A stretch of 64,000 bases of DNA from Prorocentrum cordatum (taxonomy: Eukaryota > Sar > Dinophyceae > Prorocentrales > Prorocentraceae). Made by a program: the position numbers and the translations under genes. This document shows, one piece after another, positions 21,840-35,932 of this stretch. The first letter of the stretch is position 1. Each line of letters begins with the position of its first letter. The DNA is taken from the NCBI GenBank assembly GCA_963575745.1, contig CAUYUJ010003926.1:7501-71500 (forward strand), written 5' to 3'. Below the pieces are notes generated by a model. The model was given only the letters and a program-made list of their open reading frames with translations. It made no database searches and had not been told where the DNA came from.

Positions 21840-23182
21840 TGGGCGCCGGCGGTAAACCGTCAACCTTTCCTACCGCCGGGGGACTCGTAGAGCTTCCTGA
21901 CCATATATAATGTCGAAAAAAATTGCAGAGAACGAATATGTTTTCAGTCTCGATGCAACAGCCGAACCCCTCATGCTTCTGGATCGTTTTCTGTGCGCAC
22001 GAGCTCCGTAGCTCTCCTACAGCCCTAGTTACGTGCGAAAATCGACAGCAACTCTCAAGATGACCCGAAAAATACAAATAGTGTCGCGAACCTAGCTCGA
22101 GTGTCAGACCGAGTTCAGACCTCTGAATGCAACGGGCGGACGCACCCGATGTCTCCGAATCGATTCATGTGATTACCAGCCCTGCAGCCCCCTTACAGCC
22201 CGAGTTAAGTGCAGAAAACCGACAGCACCTCCGAAGATGACTCGAACAGTACGAATAGTTTCGCGGACCTAGCTCGGGCAGCAGACCGAGAGCTCTGAAT
22301 GCGACAGGCTGACGCGACTGATGTCTCCGAATCGATTCCTGTGATTACCAGCCCTGCAGCCCCCTTACAGCTCGAGTTAAGTGCAGAAAACGGACAACAC
22401 CTCTCAAGATGACTCGAAGAATACGAATAGTTATGCGGGTTCTGAGCTCTGGATTTGACAGGCGAACGCGCCTGATGTCTCCGAATCGATTCCTCTGAGT
22501 ACGAGCTCTGTAGCTCCGCTACAGCCCGAGTTGAGTGCAGAAAACTCACAGCACCTCTCAAGATGACTCGAACGATACGAATGGTTTCGCGGACCTAGCT
22601 CGGGCAACAGACCGAGAGCTCTGAAAGCGACAGGCGAACGCGCCTGATGTCTCCGAATCGATTCCTGTGATTACGAGCTCTGTAGCCCCCCTACAGCCCG
22701 AGTTAAGTGCAGTAAACTGACAGCATCTCTCAAGATGACTCGAACGATACGAATAGTTTCGCAAACCTATCTCGGGCAGCAGACCGAGTTCAGACCTCTA
22801 GATGAAACAGACGAACGCGCCTGATGATTTGCAATCGATTTCTGTGAGAATGAGCTCTGTAGCTGCTCTACAGCTCGAGTTAAGTACAAAATACCGATCA
22901 CGCGTATCAAGATGACTCGAAACAGCCGATCCCGCCGCAACGCTTTTTCGCAAAAATATTTACCCGATCGAGCTGAGATTAAGATGGCGAGCTGAAATAA
23001 GATCGAGTATGGTCAGAAAAAATACTAGAGCTCAAACGAATTGTTGAATTCCGAGAACAAAATTTTCAACCGACTAAAAGTCAGCAAAAGGTCAGTCGAG
23101 ATTGTTCTTGCCAACTAGCTCTCCGGCGCGCCCGAATTACTCTTAAGCTTCCAGCAACTAGCTAAGGGAAGCTCTACGAGTT
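21840..23182 (+). mobile_element. Type B element, complete, with internal satellite array
   Basis: Starts tgggcgccggcgg (hairpin at 21846-21879), then ACTCGTAGAGCTTCC at 21883, and ends GGGAAGCTCTACGAGTT at 23182, so the ACTCGTAGAGCTTCC end has an inverted partner. The interior holds about five 178-bp monomers (about 21930-22890) and a 3' module (gccgatcccgcc, aagatggcgagc, ccaactagctctccggcgcg). It interrupts a satellite monomer: aacaggcgaac on the left and acgcgcctgatc on the right share only AC, consistent with a 2-bp target duplication. Non-coding. Confidence 0.8.
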
Positions 23183-26105
23183 ACGCGCCTGATCAGTCTG
23201 AATCGATTAGCTGCTCGAGTTATGTTCAGAAAACCGTCATCGCGTGTCAAGATGACCTGAAACGGCCCATCCCGCCTGCCTGCTTTTTGACAGTAAAAGA
23301 TACCCGATCGAGCTGAGATCAAGATGACGAGCGGGAAGAAGATCGAATATCATGGGAAAAAATACGCTCTAACGAATGGTTGAATTTCGGGAACAAATTT
23401 TCAACCGACCAAAAGTCAACAAAAGTTCCGTCGAGATTTTCCTTGCCAACTAGCTCTCCAGCGCCCCGGAACTGGGCGCCGGCGGTAAACCGTCAACCTT
23501 TCTTACCGCCGGGGGACTCGTAGAGCTTCCTGACCATACATAATGTCTAAACTAGTTGTAGAGAACAAATAGTTCAGCCCCAGCGATTTCAGACCTCTCG
23601 ATGCAACAGCCGAACGCCTCTGATACTTCTGGATCGTTTCCTGTGCGTACCAGCTCGTAGCTATCCTACAGCCCGAGTTCAATGCAGAAGAGGGACGAAA
23701 TCTGCCAACGTTACAGAAAAGAATGTGAATAGTTTTGCGGATCTAGTCCGAGTGGCAAACCCAGCGCAGACCTCTGGATGCAAGAGACGAGCGCGCACAA
23801 TGATTTCGAATCAGTTTGTGCGCATCAGCTGTGTAGCTCTCCTGGAGCCCGAGTTACGTGCGAAAATCGACAGCACCTGTTAAGATGACTCGAACAATAC
23901 GAATGGGTTTGCGAACCTAGCTCGAGTAGCAGACCGAGTTCAGACCTCTGAATGCGACAGGCGGACGCGCCTGATGTGTCCGAATCGATTCCTGTGATTA
24001 TGCCCCCTGCAGCCCCCTACAGACCGAGTTAAGTGCAGAAAACCGACAGCACCTCCCAAGATGACTCGACCAATACAAATAGTTTCGCGAAACTAGCTCG
24101 AGTAGCAGACCGAGTTCAGACCTCCGAATGCGACAAGCGAAGCGGGCGCGCCTGATGTCTCCGAATCGATTCCTGCGATTATGAGCCCTGTAGCCCCCCT
24201 ACAGCCCGAGTTAAGTGCAGAAAACCGACAGCACCTCTCAAGATGACTCGAACAGTACGAATAGTTCGCGACCTAGCTCGGGCAGCAGACCGAGTTCAGA
24301 GCTCTCAATTCAACAGACAAACGCGCCCGATCATTCTGAATCGGTTTCTGTAAGTATCAGCTCTGTGGCTGTCCTACAGCTCGAGTTAATTACAAAAATC
24401 GACAACGTCTGTCAAGATGACTCGAATAATACGAATAGGTTTGCAAACCTAGCTCGACTAGCAGACCGAGTTCAGACCTCTGAATGCAACAGACGAACGC
24501 GTCTGATCATTCTGGATCGATAAGCTGTGCCTACCAGCTCTGTAGCTGTCCATAATCTCGAGTTAAGTCCAATATACAGAGAGCCCGTATCAAGATGACT
24601 CGAAAAAGCCGATCCCGCCTGGACCCTTTTTGGCAGTAAAAGATACCCGATCGAGCTGAGATGGAGATGGCGAGCGGGAATAAGATCGAATATCACGGGA
24701 AAAAATTATAGAGCTCTAACGAATGGTTGAATTTCGAGGACAAAATTTTCAACCGACCAAAAGTCATCAAAAGGTCCGTCGAGATTTCTTCCCAGCTAGC
24801 TCTCCAGCGCGCCGGAATTACTGGGCGCCGGCGGTAAACCGTCAACCTTTCTTACCGCCGCGGGACTCGTAGAGCTTCCTGACAAAAAATAATGTCGAAA
24901 AAAATGGCAGAGAACGAGTAGTTTTTCATCCCAAGCGATTTCAGACCTCTCGATGCAACAGCCGAACGCCTCTGATGCTTCTGGATTGTCTTCTACGAGC
25001 TCTGTAGCTCTCCTACAGCCCGAGTTATGCGCGTAAATCGCCAGCAACCCTGAAGATGACTCGAACAATACGAATAGTTTGGCCAACCTAGCTCGTATCA
25101 GACCAAGTTCAGGCCTCTGAATGCGACAGGCGGACGCGTCTAATGTCTCCGAATCGGTTCCTGTGATTACCGCCCTGCAGCCCCCTACAGCCCGAGTTAA
25201 GTGCAGAAACCCGACAGCATCTCAGGATGACCCGAACAATACGAATAGTTGCGGACCTAGTTCGGGCAGCAGACCGAGTTCCGAGCTCTGGATTCGACAA
25301 GGGGACGCGCCTGATGTCTCCAAATCGATGCCTGCGACTACCAGCACTGTAGCGCCCCACAACCCCCGATGCTTCTGGATTGTCTTCTTTACGAGCTCTG
25401 TAGCTCTCCTACAGCCCGAGTTACGTGCGTAAATCGACAGCACCTCTCAAGATCACTCGAACAATACGAATAGTTTGGCAAACCTAGCTCGAGTATCAGA
25501 CCGAGTTCAGACCTCTGCATGCGACAGACAGACGCTTCTGGTGTCTCTGAATCGATTCCTGTGATTACCAGCCCTGCAGCCCCACCCCCTACAGCCCGAG
25601 TTAAGTGCAGGAAACTGACAGCACCTCTCAGGATGACTCGAACAATACAAATAGTTTCGCGGACCTAATTCGGGCAGCAGACAGGGGTCGGAGCTCTCGA
25701 TTCGAAGAGCGGACGCGCCTGATGTCTCCGAATCGATTCCAGTGATTAACAGCCATGCAGCCCCCCTACAGCCCGAGTTAAGTGCAGAGAACCGACAGCA
25801 CCTCTCAGAACGACTCGAACAATACGAATAGTTTGGACCTAGTTCAAGTTCGGAGCTCTTAATTCGAAGCCGGACGCGCCTGATTCACGAGACAACGGCC
25901 ACTCATGATTCTGAATCGATTTCTGTCAACATCAGCTCTGTAGCTGGCCTATAGATCGAGAGTACAGAAAACCGAGAGTGTCTGTTAAGATGACTCAAAC
26001 AATACGAATAAGTTTGCGCACCTAGCTGGCTGCCAGACCGAGTCCAGACCGAGTTTAGACCTCTGGATTCAACAGACGAACGCGCCTGATCATTCTGAAT
26101 CGTTT

Positions 26106-28031
26106 AGATGAACTGTTGAATCTCTTTCTAATCTTAGTAAAACCGACCCAAAGTCACCACATTGTCTCTTTTTGTCGGGTCGGCCAACTAGCTCCACCCC
26201 GCGCCGGAATTCCTCTAGCTCATCGATGCCGAAGAGCTCTACGAGGTATTAAGACGCAGAGGCCCTCATAGTCGTCCACAGGTGCGAAAAATCTGCTTTC
26301 TCAAAATAAATGGTCAAATATCTTTCAAATGGGAACCGGCGGTAAACCGTCAACCAGGCTACCGCCGGGCACCTCATAGAGCTCTTTTGTTGCACAGCGC
26401 TCCTCGGAACACATGAAGGAAGCTTCTGAAGTGAGAGCAGAAAAATTCGAAAAATCACGAATTTTTTGGTTTTCATCCAAAGTCGGTTCCAGCAAGTCTT
26501 TTGATAGTAATATTGCAACTACAGACCTGAGAATTTAACTGGCAAGCGCGGCATAACCCACTATAGGTGGGAAAAATCTGGTTTCTCAAGATGAACTGTT
26601 GAATCTCTTTCTAATCTTAGTAAAACCGACCCAAAGTCACCACATTGTCTCTTTTTGTCGGGTCGGCCAACTAGCTCCACCCCGCGCCGGAATTCCTCTA
26701 GCTCATCGATGCCGAAGAGCTCTACGAGGTATTAAGACGCAGAGGCCCTCATAGTCGTCCACAGGTGCGAAAAATCTGCTTTCTCAAAATAAATGGTCAA
26801 ATATCTTTCAAACGGGAACCGGCGGTAAACCGTCAACCAGGCTACCGCCGGGCACCTCATAGAGCTCTTTTGTTGCACAGCGCTCCTCGGAACACATGAA
26901 GGAAGCTTCTGAAGTGAGAGCAGAAAAATTCGAAAAATCACGATTCTTTGGTTTTCATACAACGTCGGTTCCAGCAAGTCTTTTGATAATAATATTGCAA
27001 CTACAGACCTGAGAATTCAACTGGCAAACGCGGCATAACCCACTATACGTGGGAAAAATACCCGTTCTCAAAATGAATTGTCAAATATCTTTCAAATATT
27101 CGCAAAACCGACCCAAAGTTGTTACATTGTCTCTTTTGGTCGGGTCGGCCAACTAGCTCCACCCCGCGCCGGAATTCCTCTAGCTCATCGACGCCGAAGA
27201 GCTCTACGAGGTATATTCGCAAAACCACCCAAAAGTTATCACATTGTCCGCCCCGGCCGGTTGGGCCAACTAGCTCCAGCCCGCGCCGGAATTCCTCTAG
27301 CTCATCGATGCCGAAGAGCTCTACGAGGTATCCGGAGAGCGAAGAGACCCTCGGGGACGGGAAATCTTTCCTGGAGAGCTCTGCGGGGCTGCCCTGCAGC
27401 GCTTACCTCGTAGAGCTCTTCGGCAAGATGAGCTAAGAGGAATTCGGGCGCAGGGTGGAGCTAGTTGGCCGACCCGACCTTAAGAGACAATGTGACGACT
27501 TGGGGTCGGATATTCTATCTTTGGGCAAAATTTGAAAGTTCGTTTTATAAACAGGTATATTTCCCACCTGTAGCGGGTTATGCCGCGTCTGCCAGTCAAA
27601 TTCCCAGGTCTGTAACTGTAATGTTACCATCAAAAGACTTGAGGGAACCGTCGGCCGTTTCGAGTCATCTTGACACGCGTTGACGGTTTTCTCTACTTAA
27701 CTCGAGATTTAGGACAGCTACAGCGCTGATACTTACAGAAACCGATTCAGAATCATCAGGCGCGTTCGTCTGTTCCATCGAGAGGTCTAAACTCGATCTG
27801 CTGCCCGAGCTAGGCCCGCCAAACTATTCGTACTATACGAGTCATTTTGACGAGTGTTGTCGGTTTCCCTTAACTGAAGATCTAGAAGATCTACAGAACT
27901 GGTACGCATATAAACCGATCCAGTATCACCCGGCGCGTTGTTTCTCGCATCCAGAGGTCCGAACTCGGTCTGGCAGCTAGGTTCACGAAACAAAGATGCA
28001 TATATATAATATAATTCTTTTTTTTAGTAAA

Positions 28032-28063
<32 letters not shown>

Positions 28064-28100
28064 GTATATATGTTTTTAATATGAATATATATACATATAT

Positions 28101-28164
<64 letters not shown>

Positions 28165-31100
28165 TCACGCTTGAGAAAGCTCCTTTCGTGTGCTTCGAGC
28201 AGCGCCGCGCGAGAACAGAGCTCTACGAGGCTCCCGGCGGTTACTGGCGCTGGCGGTGAACCGTCAACCTGGTCACCACGGGGGACCTCGTAGAGCTCCT
28301 TCCACGCGTAAAGTGCTCAGAGTCGAAAGAGAGAGCTTCAGTAGGCATTTCTCGAAAAATTGAACATTCATCTTTTTCATGTTGCGATCAAGTTGGTTCC
28401 CCCAAGTGTATTGATAGTAAATATGCGCCTGCAGAGCTCATATTAAGACGCAGAGGCCCTAATAGTCGTTTAAAGGTGCGAAAAATCTGCTTTCTCAAAA
28501 TAAATGGTCAAATATCTCTCAAATCTTGGCAAAACCGACCAAAAAGTTAACACATTGTCCTTTCTGGCCGGAGCGACCAACTGGGCGCCGGCGGTAAACC
28601 GTCAACCTTTCTTACCGCCGGGGGACTCGTAGAGCTTCCTGACAATATATAATGTGGAAAAATGCAGAGAACGAATAGTTTTTCAGCCCAAGCGATTTCA
28701 GACCTCTCGATGCAACAGCCGAACGCCCCCGATGCCTCTGGATTGTCTTCTTCACGAGCTCTGTAGCTCTCTTACAGCACGAGTTACGTGCGTAAATCGA
28801 CAGCACCTCTCAAGATGACTCTAACAAAACGAATAGTTTGGCAACCCATCTCAAGTATCAAACCGAGTTCAGACCTCTGAATGCGACAGGCGGACGCGTC
28901 TGATGTCTGCGAATCGACTCCTGTGATTACCTGCCTTACAGCCCCCTATAGCCCAAGTTAAGTGCAGAAAACCGACAGCACCTCTCAGGATGACTCGAAC
29001 AATACAATAGTTTTGCGGACCTAGTTCGGGCAGCAGACCGAGTTCCGAGGTCTGGATTCGACAGGCGGACGCGCCTGATGTCTTCAAATCGATTCCTGTG
29101 ATCACCAGCACTGTAGCCCCCCCCCCCAGCCCGAGTTAAGTGCAGAAAACCGAGAGCACTTCTCAAGATGACTCGAACAATACGAATAGTTCTGCGATTC
29201 TAGATCGGGCGGCAGACCGATTTCAGAGCTCTGGATTTAACAGACAAATGCGACTGATGATTCTGAATCGGTTTCTGTAAGCATCAGCTCTGCAGCTGTC
29301 CTATAGCTCGAGTTAAATACAGAAAACCGAGAGCGTCTGTCAAGATGACTCGAATAATACGAATAGGTTTGCGAACCTAGCTCGGCTAGCAGACCGAGTT
29401 CAGACCTCTGAATGCAACAGACGAACGCGCCTGATCATTCTGGATACGATTAGCAATGCTTACCAGCTCTGTAGCTGTCCTATAGCTCGAGTTAAGTACA
29501 GAAAACCGAGAGCGTCTGTCAATATGACTCGAATAATACGAATAGTTTTGCGGACCTAGCTCGGCTGGCAGACCGAGTTCAGACCTCTAGATTCAACAGG
29601 GGAACTGGGCGCCGGCGGTAAACCGTCAACCTTTCTTACCGCCTGGGGACTCGTAGAGCTTCCTGACCATATATAATGTCGGAAAAATTGCAGAGAACGA
29701 ATATGTTTTCAGTCTCGATGCAACAGCCGAACCCCTCATGCTTCTGGATCGTTTTCTGTGCGCACGAGCTCCGTAGCTCTCCTACAGCCCTAGTTACGTG
29801 CGAAAATCGACAGCAACTCTCAAGATGACTCGAAAAATACAAATAGTGTCGCGAACCTAGCTCGAGTGTCAGACCGAGTTCAGACCTCTGAATGAAACAG
29901 GCGGACGCACCCGATGTCTCCGAATCGATTCATGTGATTACCAGCCCTGCAGCCCCCTTACAGCCCGAGTTAAGTGCAGAAAACCGACAGCACCTCCGAA
30001 GATGACTCGAACAGTACGAATAGTTTCGCGGACCTAGCTCGGGCAGCAGACCGAGAGCTCTGAATGCGACAGGCTGACGCGACTGATGTCTCCGAATCGA
30101 TTCCTGTGATTACCAGCCCTGCAGCCCCCTTACAGCTCGAGTTAAGTGCAGAAAACGGACAACACCTCTCAAGATGACTCGAAGAATACGAATAGTTATG
30201 CGGGTTCTGAGCTCTGGATTTGACAGGCGAACGCGCCTGATGTCTCCGAATCGATTCCTCTGAGCACGAGCTCTGTAGCTCCGCTACAGCCCGAGTTGAG
30301 TGCAGAAAACTCACAGCACCTCTCAAGATGACTCGAACGATACGAATGGTTTCGCGGACCTAGCTCGGGCAACAGACCGAGAGCTCTGAAAGCGACAGGC
30401 GAACGCGCCTGATGTCTCCGAATCGATTCCTGTGATTACGAGCTCTGTAGCCCCCCTACAGCCCGAGTTAAGTGCAGTAAACTGACAGCATCTCTCAAGA
30501 TGACTCGAACGATACGAATAGTTTCGCAAACCTATCTCGGGCAGCAGACCGAGTTCAGACCTCTAGATGAAACAGACGAACGCGCCTGATGATTTGCAAT
30601 CGATTTCTGTGAGAATGAGCTCTGTAGCTGCTCTACAGCTCGAGTTAAGTACAAAATACCGATCACGCGTATCAAGATGACTCGAAACAGCCGATCCCGC
30701 CGCAACGCTTTTTCGCAAAAATATTTACCCGATCGAGCTGAGATTAAGATGGCGAGCTGAAATGAGATCGAATATGGTCAGAAAAAATACTAGAGCTCAA
30801 ACGAATTGTTGAATTCCGAGAACAAAATTTTCAACCGACTAAAAGTCAGCAAAAGGTCAGTCGAGATTTTTCTTGCCAACTAGCTCTCCGGCGCGCCCGA
30901 ATTACTCTTAAGCTTCCAGCAACTAGCTAAGGGAAGCTCTACGAGTTACGCGCCTGATCAGTCTGAATCGATTAGCTGCTCGAGTTATGTTCAGAAAACC
31001 GTCATCGCGTGTCAAGATGACCTGAAACGGCCCATCCCGCCTGCCTGCTTTTTGACAGTAAAAGATACCCGATCGAACCTGAGATCAAGATGACGAGCGG

Positions 31101-33873
31101 GAAGAAGATCGAATATCATGGGAAAAAATACGCTCTAACGAATGGTTGAATTTCGGGAACAAATTTTCAACCGACCAAAAGTCAACCAAAGTTCCGTCGA
31201 GATTTTCCTTGCCAACTAGCTCTCCAGCGCCCCGGAACTGGGCGCCGGCGGTAAACCGTCAACCTTTCTTACCGCCGGGGGACTCGTAGAGCTTCCTGAC
31301 CATACATAATGTCTAAACTAGTTGTAGAGAACAAATAGTTCAGCCCCAGCGATTTCAGACCTCTCGATGCAACAGCCGAACGCCTCTGATACTTCTGGAT
31401 CGTTTCCTGTGCGTACCAGCTCGTAGCTATCCTACAGCCCGAGTTCAATGCAGAAGAGGGACGAAATCTGCCAAGGTTACAGAAAAGAATGTGAATAGTT
31501 TTGCGGATCTAGTCCGAGTGGCAAACCCAGTGAAGACCTCTGGATGCAAGAGACGAGCGCGCACAATGATTTCGAATCAGTTTCTGTGCGCATCAGCTGT
31601 GTAGCTCTCCTGGAGCCCGAGTTACGTGCGAAAATCGACAGCACCTGTTAAGATGACTCGAACAATACGAATGGGTTTGCGAACCTAGCTCGAGTAGCAG
31701 ACCGAGTTCAGACCTCTGAATGCGACAGGCGGACGCGCCTGATGTGTCCGAATCGATTCCTGTGATTATGCCCCCTGCAGCCCCCTACAGACCGAGTTAA
31801 GTGCAGAAAACCGACAGCACCTCCCAAGATGACTCGACCAATACAAATAGTTTCGCGAAACTAGCTCGAGTAGCAGACCGAGTTCAGACCTCCGAACGCG
31901 ACAAGCGAAGCGGGCGCGCCTGATGTCTCCGAATCGATTCCTGCGATTATGAGCCCTGTAGCCCCCCTACAGCCCGAGTTAAGTGCAGAAAACCGACAGC
32001 ACCTCTCAAGATGACTCGAACAGTACGAATAGTTCGCGACCTAGCTCGGGCAGCAGACCGAGTTCAGAGCTCTCAATTCAACAGACAAACGCGCCCGATC
32101 ATTCTGAATCGGTTTCTGTAAGTATCAGCTCTGTGGCTGTCCTACAGCTCGAGTTAATTACAAAAATCGACAACGTATGTCAAGATGACTCGAATAATAC
32201 GAATAGGTTTGCAAACCTAGCTCGACTAGCAGACCGAGTTCAGACCTCTGAATGCAACAGACGAACGCGTCTGATCATTCTGGATCGATAAGCTGTGCCT
32301 ACCAGCTCTGTAGCTGTCCATAATCTCGAGTTAAGTCCAATATACAGAGAGCCCGTATCAAGATGACTCGAAAAAGCCGATCCCGCCTGGACCCTTTTTG
32401 GCAGTAAAAGATACCCGATCGAGCTGAGATGGAGATGGCGAGCGGGAATAAGATCGAATATCACGGGAAAAAATTATAGAGCTCTAACGAATGGTTGAAT
32501 TTCGAGGACAAAATTTTCAACCGACCAAAAGTCATCAAAAGGTCCGTCGAGATTTCTTCCCAGCTAGCTCTCCAGCGCGCCGGAATTACTGGGCGCCGGC
32601 GGTAAACCGTCAACCTTTCTTACCGCCGCGGGACTCGTAGAGCTTCCTGACAAAAAATAATGTCGAAAAAAATGGCAGAGAACGAGTAGTTTTTCATCCC
32701 AAGCGATTTCAGACCTCTCGATGCAACAGCCGAACGCCTCTGATGCTTCTGGATTGTCTTCTACGAGCTCTGTAGCTCTCCTACAGCCCGAGTTATGCGC
32801 GTAAATCGCCAGCAACCCTGAAGATGACTCGAACAATACGAATAGTTTGGCCAACCTAGCTCGTATCAGACCAAGTTCAGGCCTCTGAATGCGACAGGCG
32901 GACGCGTCTAATGTCTCCGAATCGGTTCCTGTGATTACCGCCCTGCAGCCCCCTACAGCCCGAGTTAAGTGCAGAAACCCGACAGCATCTCAGGATGACC
33001 CGAACAATACGAATAGTTGCGGACCTAGTTCGGGCAGCAGACCGAGTTCCGAGCTCTGGATTCGACAAGGGGACGCGCCTGATGTCTCCAAATCGATGCC
33101 TGCGACTACCAGCACTGTAGCGCCCCACAACCCCCGATGCTTCTGGATTGTCTTCTTTACGAGCTCTGTAGCTCTCCTACAGCCCGAGTTACGTGCGTAA
33201 ATCGACAGCACCTCTCAAGATCACTCGAACAATACGAATAGTTTGGCAAACCTAGCTCGAGTATCAGACCGAGTTCAGACCTCTGCATGCGACAGACAGA
33301 CGCTTCTGGTGTCTCTGAATCGATTCCTGTGATTACCAGCCCTGCAGCCCCACCCCCTACAGCCCGAGTTAAGTGCAGGAAACTGACAGCACCTCTCAGG
33401 ATGACTCGAACAATACAAATAGTTTCGCGGACCTAATTCGGGCAGCAGACAGGGGTCGGAGCTCTCGATTCGAAGAGCGGACGCGCCTGATGTCTCCGAA
33501 TCGATTCCAGTGATTAACAGCCATGCAGCCCCCCTACAGCCCGAGTTAAGTGCAGAGAACCGACAGCACCTCTCAGAACGACTCGAACAATACGAATAGT
33601 TTGGACCTAGTTCAAGTTCGGAGCTCTTAATTCGAAGCCGGACGCGCCTGATTCACGAGACAACGGCCACTCATGATTCTGAATCGATTTCTGTCAACAT
33701 CAGCTCTGTAGCTGGCCTATAGATCGAGAGTACAGAAAACCGAGAGTGTCTGTTAAGATGACTCAAACAATACGAATAAGTTTGCGCACCTAGCTGGCTG
33801 CCAGACCGAGTCCAGACCGAGTTTAGACCTCTGGATTCAACAGACGAACGCGCCTGATCATTCTGAATCGTTT
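26106..33873. repeat. Tandem unit 2 (7768 bp)
   Basis: Same order as unit 1, with an extra 483-bp direct duplication at its start (26106-26588 and 26589-27071), each containing a hairpin and a type A element end. It is nearly identical to unit 3 at a constant offset of 7768 bp. Differences are scattered single bases. Confidence 0.95.
28102..28162. repeat. Poly(A)61 tract, unit 2
   Basis: 61 consecutive A next to an AT/TA microsatellite (about 28020-28100). The same length is seen at 35870-35930. Confidence 0.95.
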
Positions 33874-35799
33874 AGATGAACTGTTGAATCTCTTTCTAAT
33901 CTTAGTAAAACCGACCCAAAGTCACCACATTGTCTCTTTTTGTCGGGTCGGCCAACTAGCTCCACCCCGCGCCGGAATTCCTCTAGCTCATCGATGCCGA
34001 AGAGCTCTACGAGGTATTAAGACGCAGAGGCCCTCATAGTCGTCCACAGGTGCGAAAAATCTGCTTTCTCAAAATAAATGGTCAAATATCTTTCAAATGG
34101 GAACCGGCGGTAAACCGTCAACCAGGCTACCGCCGGGCACCTCATAGAGCTCTTTTGTTGCACAGCGCTCCTCGGAACACATGAAGGAAGCTTCTGAAGT
34201 GAGAGCAGAAAAATTCGAAAAATCACGAATTTTTTGGTTTTCATCCAAAGTCGGTTCCAGCAAGTCTTTTGATAGTAATATTGCAACTACAGACCTGAGA
34301 ATTTAACTGGCAAGCGCGGCATAACCCACTATAGGTGGGAAAAATCTGGTTTCTCAAGATGAACTGTTGAATCTCTTTCTAATCTTAGTAAAACCGACCC
34401 AAAGTCACCACATTGTCTCTTTTTGTCGGGTCGGCCAACTAGCTCCACCCCGCGCCGGAATTCCTCTAGCTCATCGATGCCGAAGAGCTCTACGAGGTAT
34501 TAAGACGCAGAGGCCCTCATAGTCGTCCACAGGTGCGAAAAATCTGCTTTCTCAAAATAAATGGTCAAATATCTTTCAAACGGGAACCGGCGGTAAACCG
34601 TCAACCAGGCTACCGCCGGGCACCTCATAGAGCTCTTTTGTTGCACAGCGCTCCTCGGAACACATGAAGGAAGCTTCTGAAGTGAGAGCAGAAAAATTCG
34701 AAAAATCACGATTCTTTGGTTTTCATACAACGTCGGTTCCAGCAAGTCTTTTGATAATAATATTGCAACTACAGACCTGAGAATTCAACTGGCAAACGCG
34801 GCATAACCCACTATACGTGGGAAAAATACCCGTTCTCAAAATGAATTGTCAAATATCTTTCAAATATTCGCAAAACCGACCCAAAGTTGTTACATTGTCT
34901 CTTTTGGTCGGGTCGGCCAACTAGCTCCACCCCGCGCCGGAATTCCTCTAGCTCATCGACGCCGAAGAGCTCTACGAGGTATATTCGCAAAACCACCCAA
35001 AAGTTATCACATTGTCCGCCCCGGCCGGTTGGGCCAACTAGCTCCAGCCCGCGCCGGAATTCCTCTAGCTCATCGATGCCGAAGAGCTCTACGAGGTATC
35101 CGGAGAGCGAAGAGACCCTCGGGGACGGGAAATCTTTCCTGGAGAGCTCTGCGGGGCTGCCCTGCAGCGCTTACCTCGTAGAGCTCTTCGGCAAGATGAG
35201 CTAAGAGGAATTCGGGCGCAGGGTGGAGCTAGTTGGCCGACCCGACCTTAAGAGACAATGTGACGACTTGGGGTCGGATATTCTATCTTTGGGCAAAATT
35301 TGAAAGTTCGTTTTATAAACAGGTATATTTCCCACCTGTAGCGGGTTATGCCGCGTCTGCCAGTCAAATTCCCAGGTCTGTAACTGTAATGTTACCATCA
35401 AAAGACTTGAGGGAACCGTCGGCCGTTTCGAGTCATCTTGACACGCGTTGACGGTTTTCTCTACTTAACTCGAGATTTAGGACAGCTACAGCGCTGATAC
35501 TTACAGAAACCGATTCAGAATCATCAGGCGCGTTCGTCTGTTCCATCGAGAGGTCTAAACTCGATCTGCTGCCCGAGCTAGGCCCGCCAAACTATTCGTA
35601 CTATACGAGTCATTTTGACGAGTGTTGTCGGTTTCCCTTAACTGAAGATCTAGAAGATCTACAGAACTGGTACGCATATAAACCGATCCAGTATCACCCG
35701 GCGCGTTGTTTCTCGCATCCAGAGGTCCGAACTCGGTCTGGCAGCTAGGTTCACGAAACAAAGATGCATATATATAATATAATTCTTTTTTTTAGTAAA

Positions 35800-35831
<32 letters not shown>

Positions 35832-35868
35832 GTATATATGTTTTTAATATGAATATATATACATATAT

Positions 35869-35932
<64 letters not shown>

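Larger units (their letters stand above)
18941..26105. repeat. Tandem unit 1 of a 7.2-7.8 kb array
   Basis: Begins agatgaactgttgaatc and ends before the same string at 26106. It contains, in order, type A pieces (18941-19750), a minus-oriented chimeric element (19757-20467), type B elements with 178-bp satellite monomers (20822-21837, 21840-23182, 23479 on, 24828 on) and a closing satellite stretch. It is shorter than units 2 and 3 because it lacks a 483-bp internal duplication and about 118 bp of AT-rich and poly(A) sequence. The many short frames inside are repeated identically in each unit, carry no domain, and I reject them as genes. Confidence 0.93.

Noticed and set aside
22790-22900. 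Hammerhead-ribozyme-like CTGATGA in the satellite monomers
   Set aside because: CTGATGA is present in some monomers, but I find no GAAA core at the right distance and no stem arrangement fitting the ribozyme.
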